From the NCBI GenBank assembly GCA_964546645.1, contig CAZJKM010000102.1, positions 1-10,302 of the forward strand: 10,302 bases of DNA, given 5' to 3'. The position numbers and the translations under genes are program-made. Source of the stretch: A37T11 sp964546645. GTDB lineage: Bacteria > Bacteroidota > Bacteroidia > Sphingobacteriales > Sphingobacteriaceae. Below, one piece after another: positions 6,677-10,302 of the stretch. Position 1 is the stretch's first letter. Every line of letters starts with the position of its first letter. Under the pieces are notes generated by a model. That model was not told the DNA's origin. It worked only from the letters and a program-made list of their open reading frames with translations, and did not search any database.

Positions 6677-7723
6677 TTAGTTGTCTTTTAGTAAGCTAAG
6701 TACCGTCTCATCGCGATGATAATCATCCCACCATTCCTGATAAACCGAAGAAGCTTGTTTTCCACCTTTATGTACCACGATCCGATAACGGAGATCCAAC
6801 GACTTACCAGGTTTCAGTGAGAAACGGGTGTCGGGTGTGGGGAACGTAGGCTGTACCCATGCGAGCTTTGGATAATCCTGCCACCTGCCCGGATACTCGG
6901 GATTAGATGTATGCTGCAACACGGCCATACCGGTTTCCGTTGATGCACCTGCGAATGTACCTGTAAAGTCCGACCAAGCTCTTACGGTAGGAGAACCGGG
7001 CTCGTCGGTATGATAGTGTATGGATTGACCGTCCGGGGTCTGCATCCGGAGATTCAAGCCACCATAACTGTCGGTATAGCGGGTCGCTATGGTGATGCTG
7101 TCTTTGAGTGCAATGAATCGGAGTGCAAGGTCTATGATTCGTATCTGTTCCTGGGCTTCATGAACTTTTATTATGGCCGTTTCCAGAACGATCGATTCCC
7201 GGTCTTCCCATTTCCATTCATTCTCTGCTGTTATTTGCGAGTACCCGGCCTCATTCTTTAGTTCGATTTTGCCAGTAGGGCGTGCGAAAACCGTTTGAAG
7301 TGCATAAATATCACCTTTTTTTGATCCAAACTCGACCTCAGGCCAGGCCCAGAAAATTCCACGGTGGTGAGGGTGTACGCCGTCGGGCCAATCCCTGGTA
7401 AGCATTTCACCTTGGAGGCCATAAATTGGGTGAATGTAATTGCTTCGTGGTACCGCATAACGTGCTGTAGTGATGAATGTATCTCGCTCTCCTCGGGTAT
7501 AATTTTCCGGCTTAGCTTCCTTTAGGTGGATAACATCTTTTTCGAAAACGGTTTGATAGTTGTACTGCAGGACGATGTCGTTCCCTTGTCTGATAATGAT
7601 CTGACCGGTTTTCTCGTCCTTTTCTGCCCATATACGGTGCTCGGATGGGGCGCTTGTTTGGCAACTCGCGTACATCAGTACGAAGGCTCCTAATAACATA
7701 CAATGGAATAAGCATGATTTCAT
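6677..7723 (-). CDS. DUF6807 ('PmoA family') lipoprotein of unknown function
   Basis: The chosen start gives 348 residues: the ATG at 7723 has a good ribosome-binding site (AAAGGA, 8 nt spacer) and opens a lipoprotein signal (MKSCLFHCMLLGAFVLMYAS-C, lipid anchor at C21). An upstream ATG at 7759 would add 12 polar residues without a visible ribosome-binding site. The mature protein matches the family known in databases as DUF6807 or 'methane oxygenase PmoA': YIHPIYGLQGEMLTRDWPDG (96-115), then HPHHRGIFWAW (117-127), and WVQPTFPTPDTRFSLKPG in the C-terminal part. The PmoA name is misleading, since nothing here suggests methane oxidation. The histidine-rich HPHHRG motif could bind metal or sugar. 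It lies between the transporter and the oxidoreductase genes, so it probably acts in the periplasm on the same compound. Family call firm, function unknown. Confidence 0.88.
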   Translation of the reverse strand: MKSCLFHCMLLGAFVLMYASCQTSAPSEHRIWAEKDEKTGQIIIRQGNDIVLQYNYQTVFEKDVIHLKEAKPENYTRGERDTFITTARYAVPRSNYIHPIYGLQGEMLTRDWPDGVHPHHRGIFWAWPEVEFGSKKGDIYALQTVFARPTGKIELKNEAGYSQITAENEWKWEDRESIVLETAIIKVHEAQEQIRIIDLALRFIALKDSITIATRYTDSYGGLNLRMQTPDGQSIHYHTDEPGSPTVRAWSDFTGTFAGASTETGMAVLQHTSNPEYPGRWQDYPKLAWVQPTFPTPDTRFSLKPGKSLDLRYRIVVHKGGKQASSVYQEWWDDYHRDETVLSLLKDN

Positions 7724-7797
7724 AACATATTTCCTTTGATTATTTTTTTTATGGTTCATAGCTATAAAAATTCAAGAGTTATTGCTTCTTCATGGCG

Positions 7798-9075
7798 TTA
7801 TTCGGCTCTTGTCGCGGATAAACGATACCGGGATTGCCGATAACTCCACCTGGCAAAATATAACAGGAAACCATATAATGGCACTATGGTAACGTAAGCC
7901 CATTGTGGGTTCAGCCAACTTCCTACGGCACCATATACATAAGGTACGATGGCTCCGCCAATGACGCCCATAATCAAAACGGCAGATCCCCGCTTGGTGT
8001 AGGTGCCCACCCCATCCAGTGCCAATGGCCATATTGACGGCCATAATAATGCATTAGCGAGTCCAAGCAGGGTTATAAGCCAAATGGAGAAACTACTGTT
8101 CCAACATATCGCTGCAGTGGTCAGGAGGATGCCGAATCCAGCGCATCCAATGAGAGCCTTGTGTTGGCTGATGTACTTTGGAATTAGCCCAATCCCCAGC
8201 GCGTAGCTGACAATCATGATAATGAGTATGTATGTGGGGAAATAGCTGGCCTCAGCGAAGGGTATTTGATAATATTCAGCATAGCTGACGATGCTGTCGA
8301 TTACCAGTACTTCAATTCCTACGCTGCAAAAGATCGCGATAAACCCCAGTAATAGTTGAGGAAATCGGAACAATTCTGTAATCCCTGCTTTCGTATCGTC
8401 TTCTGAATTTTGATCCTGAATATTTGGTAAGCCTGACCGATGTATCAGGATGGCTAACATGACTAAAATCAGTGCCATTGCTCCGTATGGTACTGCTAAG
8501 CGCCCGGTGAGATGGCTTAGGACCAGTGTTTGCTGCTCCGGTGGCATATTGACGAGTGCCGCCTGGATTTCATCAATCTCGTTAGGGCTGCTGGTCACCA
8601 CCCGGAGAAACAGCAAGGGTGCCATCGCACCCGCCAGTTTGTTACATATCCCCATTACACTCATACGTGTAGCTGCACTTTCTATTGGGCCGAGTATCGT
8701 AACGTACGGGTTTACAGCGGTCTGCAAGACAGTGAGACCTGTTGCCTGGATAAACAATCCAATCAGAAACACAGGAAAACTCATTGAATACGCTGCCGGG
8801 ATAAAGACAACCGATCCTGCCGCCATGATACACAGCCCGGCAGCCATCCCAGATTTAAAGCCAAGGCGCTGAAGTAACCATGAAGAAGGGATAGCCATTA
8901 CGAAGTACGACAGGTAAAAAGCAACCGCTACCAGCATTGCCGCTGACAAGGATAACTGGAGCGTGAACTTGAAATAAGGAATCAGGATCGCATTCAGCCA
9001 GCTAACGAACCCAAATATAAAAAATAACAGACCGATGATTGCCGTTGGGCCGTATCTTGATTGTAGAGACATCAT
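7798..9075 (-). CDS. MFS sugar transporter, FucP/NagP-like
   Basis: The ATG at 9075 lies 4 nt after the stop of the PhyH gene and gives 425 residues starting MMSLQSRYGPTAIIGLLFF, as usual for the family. A start at 9159 would add an untypical head overlapping PhyH. Hydrophobicity suggests about 12 membrane helices. Family motifs are FGFVSWLNAILIPYFK (21-36), AFYLSYFVMAIPSSWLLQRLG (52-72) and 'LQTAVNPYVTILGPIESAATRMSVMGICNK' (117-146). These match the fucose/glucose-galactose/N-acetylglucosamine proton symporter family. The two acidic residues used by E. coli FucP (Asp46, Glu135) are A29 and Q118 here; the second change is shared with GluP/NagP-type members. It should import a monosaccharide or derivative across the inner membrane for the operon. 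Substrate is uncertain; the NagP-like 'LLQTAVNPYV' region makes an N-acetylhexosamine one option. Confidence 0.9.
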   Translation of the reverse strand: MMSLQSRYGPTAIIGLLFFIFGFVSWLNAILIPYFKFTLQLSLSAAMLVAVAFYLSYFVMAIPSSWLLQRLGFKSGMAAGLCIMAAGSVVFIPAAYSMSFPVFLIGLFIQATGLTVLQTAVNPYVTILGPIESAATRMSVMGICNKLAGAMAPLLFLRVVTSSPNEIDEIQAALVNMPPEQQTLVLSHLTGRLAVPYGAMALILVMLAILIHRSGLPNIQDQNSEDDTKAGITELFRFPQLLLGFIAIFCSVGIEVLVIDSIVSYAEYYQIPFAEASYFPTYILIIMIVSYALGIGLIPKYISQHKALIGCAGFGILLTTAAICWNSSFSIWLITLLGLANALLWPSIWPLALDGVGTYTKRGSAVLIMGVIGGAIVPYVYGAVGSWLNPQWAYVTIVPLYGFLLYFARWSYRQSRYRLSATRAE

Positions 9076-9079
9076 CCAA

Positions 9080-9853
9080 TCATTTAGAGTGTTCGTTCCG
9101 AACCTTTCTTTCAGCAGCACTTCCGGTTCTGCCGTGATCGAAACCCGCTGCCCGCTCAAGTTCGACCATTGCTGTTGGCCGGAAATTTATGATAAAAGCC
9201 CTCCGGTTTGATGATGTCGTATTCCCCCTGCTGTAATGCAGTGTTGCACCATGATGGAAAATACAGGTCCCTGGCTTTACCTCAATGGCGATACCCTCTG
9301 CTTCGTCGGCCTCGCAGGTCAGTGCTCCTCCTTTTAACCCCGCTGGTCTGTGTGCTCGTAAAGGTTGTAAATGGGATCCCGGAATATACCACATACAACC
9401 GTTATCGATTTTGGCGTCATCCAACGCCAACCAGCAACTTACTGATCGCTTGTCGGGCATCGTGATCCAATATGCGGCATCCTGATGCCATGGTGTGAAT
9501 GTGTTGGTGCCCGGAGCTTTGTTAATCAGCATATCAAAGTCCATGGTGATGTCGTCTCCCAGGAGAGCTTTTGACACGGCCAGCGCACACTGGTGGTAAT
9601 TCATTTGTAGCAGTGCGGGCACGAAGTCGCTGGGCCACATGATTTGCGTGATGTTTTCTACCTGCTGATTTTGGCCCAAACCTATTCCCAGATCGACCCG
9701 ATTGGTTCCGGTATCAATTTCTCCGCTCAGGAAACGGTCGTAAATATCACGATAGGCAACTACCTGATCATGCGTTATAATGTCTTCGACCACGAGATAT
9801 CCTTCCGTATTGAAAGAGTGAATTTGTTCAGATCTTAGTTTAATGCTTTCCAT
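9080..9853 (-). CDS. Phytanoyl-CoA dioxygenase (PhyH)-family Fe(II)/2-oxoglutarate oxygenase
   Basis: The protein has 257 residues. The fold signature is complete: an N-terminal 'FNTEGYLVVEDIITHDQV' segment (14-31), the iron-binding HxD in TPWHQDAAYW (H123, D125), 'SVSCWLALDDAKIDNGCMWYIPGSH' (137-161), and the distal iron ligand H206 in TLHYSRGN, with R217/R218 at the 2-oxoglutarate-binding arginine. Enzymes of this family hydroxylate or oxidatively demethylate small molecules using O2 and 2-oxoglutarate. No signal peptide is visible, so it acts in the cytoplasm. It is the first gene of the operon, 4 nt upstream of the transporter, which suggests that it acts on the imported compound. The C-terminal 25 residues are charged and poorly conserved. 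Family call is secure; the substrate is not a phytanoyl-CoA by context and remains unknown. Confidence 0.93.
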   Translation of the reverse strand: MESIKLRSEQIHSFNTEGYLVVEDIITHDQVVAYRDIYDRFLSGEIDTGTNRVDLGIGLGQNQQVENITQIMWPSDFVPALLQMNYHQCALAVSKALLGDDITMDFDMLINKAPGTNTFTPWHQDAAYWITMPDKRSVSCWLALDDAKIDNGCMWYIPGSHLQPLRAHRPAGLKGGALTCEADEAEGIAIEVKPGTCIFHHGATLHYSRGNTTSSNRRAFIINFRPTAMVELERAAGFDHGRTGSAAERKVRNEHSK

Positions 9854-9854
9854 T

Positions 9855-9868
9855 TTGTTTGCAAATAA
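9855..9868. promoter_or_regulatory. Palindromic operator-like site at the head of the PhyH operon
   Basis: TTTGCAAA (9858-9865) is a perfect palindrome, and AT-rich flanks extend the symmetry with one mismatched pair (TTgTTTGCAAAtAA). It ends 2-5 bp before the PhyH start codon, where a bound regulator would block expression. The even symmetry with a central GC step is a pattern seen in LacI-type operators, but no regulator can be assigned. Confidence 0.3.
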
Positions 9869-10005
9869 TTTAGTTGTTCGTTAATGCCTGTTAAGCGTGT
9901 GGATGACAAACATCAGACTTTTTTAGCAATAGACTTCATAACTTAGTGGTTTAGTACTTTCTTGTACTCGGGGAGGGAGACAGCCTGACACAAAAGGTCT
10001 GGCAT

Positions 10006-10041
10006 ACATCCGGATGGCCTATTCGTAAACATGCCGGATGT
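10006..10041. repeat. 8-bp perfect inverted repeat with 20-bp spacer
   Basis: ACATCCGG (10006-10013) and CCGGATGT (10034-10041) are exact reverse complements. They lie about 150-190 bp upstream of the PhyH start. They could be paired operator half-sites or a stem; no function is assigned. Confidence 0.5.
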
Positions 10042-10147
10042 TAAACCCAGGCAAATCTTCCGGCTGGGCCGTGCACCTGGACGACAGATCACCAAGCGGA
10101 TCGTATCCTCAACAGTTCAGTGGTGTGCTTGTTTAGATGATGGCTAG

Positions 10148-10164
10148 GGTCAAAATGTTTGACC
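10148..10164. repeat. Perfect dyad GGTCAAA-ATG-TTTGACC
   Basis: Two 7-bp arms are exact reverse complements around a 3-bp centre. The half AATGTTTG (10154-10161) is repeated directly at 10166-10173, 12 bp further on. There is no adjacent T run, so a dimeric regulator site is more likely than a terminator. Confidence 0.5.
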
Positions 10165-10183
10165 TAATGTTTGGCAATAAATG

Positions 10184-10214
10184 AAAAAAGGCGACTAACT
10201 TTCGTTAATCGCCT
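10184..10214 (-). terminator. Rho-independent terminator downstream of tRNA-Met
   Basis: On the minus strand, AGGCGA, one unpaired base, TAAC, a 4-nt GAAA loop, GTTA, one unpaired base and TCGCCT form a two-part stem of 10 pairs. It ends in a run of six T (10189-10184). It lies 12 bp beyond the tRNA 3' end. TTTT at 10217-10220 may make it weakly bidirectional. Confidence 0.8.
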
Positions 10215-10225
10215 CATTTTCAGTG

Positions 10226-10298
<73 letters not shown>

Positions 10299-10302
10299 AT
10301 GT

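Larger units (their letters stand above)
9869..10183. other. Intergenic region with several inverted repeats upstream of the PhyH operon
   Basis: No gene was recognised here. A TAnnTTTG promoter element on the minus strand was sought and not found, so the operon promoter is not assigned. Dyads present are AGTAC-6-GTACT (9953-9968), ACATCCGG-20-CCGGATGT (10006-10041), CCCAG-13-CTGGG (10046-10068) and GGTCAAA-3-TTTGACC (10148-10164). AGACTT occurs twice, 16 bp apart (9925 and 9941). Confidence 0.45.

Noticed and set aside
7724..7759. Upstream ATG adding 12 residues to the DUF6807 lipoprotein
   Set aside because: It lacks a ribosome-binding site and puts a polar head before the signal peptide. 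The ATG at 7723 has AAAGGA at good spacing.
9076..9159. An upstream ATG at 9159 that would extend the MFS transporter by 28 residues
   Set aside because: The extension overlaps the 3' end of the PhyH gene in another frame, has no family resemblance and no ribosome-binding site. The ATG at 9075, 4 nt after the PhyH stop, gives a normal family start.

Overview
The window looks like a piece of a Bacteroidota chromosome, probably a Chitinophagia or Sphingobacteriia relative, though the sequence alone does not fix the genus. The evidence is the gene set: twin-arginine Gfo/Idh/MocA oxidoreductases, a DUF6807 ('PmoA family') lipoprotein, a FucP/NagP-like sugar transporter, and a cold-shock protein with a long lysine-rich head. 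Candidate promoters of the Bacteroidota type (TTTG, 19-21 bp, TAnnTTTG) and a tRNA without an encoded CCA end point the same way. No insertion sequence, integrase, phage gene or CRISPR array was seen.

Layout. (1) Positions 1-849 (+): most of a LacI-family repressor, with its DNA-binding head cut off by the window edge. It converges on, and overlaps by 18 bp, a probable two-gene minus-strand operon: a GH109-like N-acetylgalactosaminidase/oxidoreductase (3041-1626), then a NagB-like amino-sugar-6-phosphate deaminase (1569-832). (2) Positions 3042-3538: a non-coding or decayed stretch with a candidate promoter and a doubtful GlsB-like remnant. (3) Positions 3539-3994 (-): a cold-shock-domain protein with its own well-formed promoter and a leader hairpin. 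(4) Positions 4157-5035 (-): an AraC-family regulator with a cupin-like sensor domain. (5) Positions 5297-9853 (-): a tightly packed operon in the order PhyH-type dioxygenase, MFS sugar transporter, DUF6807 lipoprotein, Gfo/Idh/MocA oxidoreductase. The AraC gene follows it on the same strand. (6) Positions 9854-10225: an intergenic region with several inverted repeats and a hairpin terminator. (7) Positions 10226-10298 (-): an initiator-type tRNA-Met.

How the genes may work together. The left module fits amino-sugar use: a GH109-type enzyme frees or modifies an N-acetylhexosamine, the NagB-like enzyme deaminates the sugar phosphate, and the LacI protein is a candidate regulator. The right module looks like a small sugar or sugar-derivative catabolic operon (import, Fe(II)/2-oxoglutarate oxidation, NAD(P)-dependent redox, and a periplasmic protein of unknown activity), with the AraC protein as a likely local regulator. 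Its substrate cannot be read from the sequence. This operon is the best candidate here for an undescribed pathway; the rest of the window is made of recognisable families.
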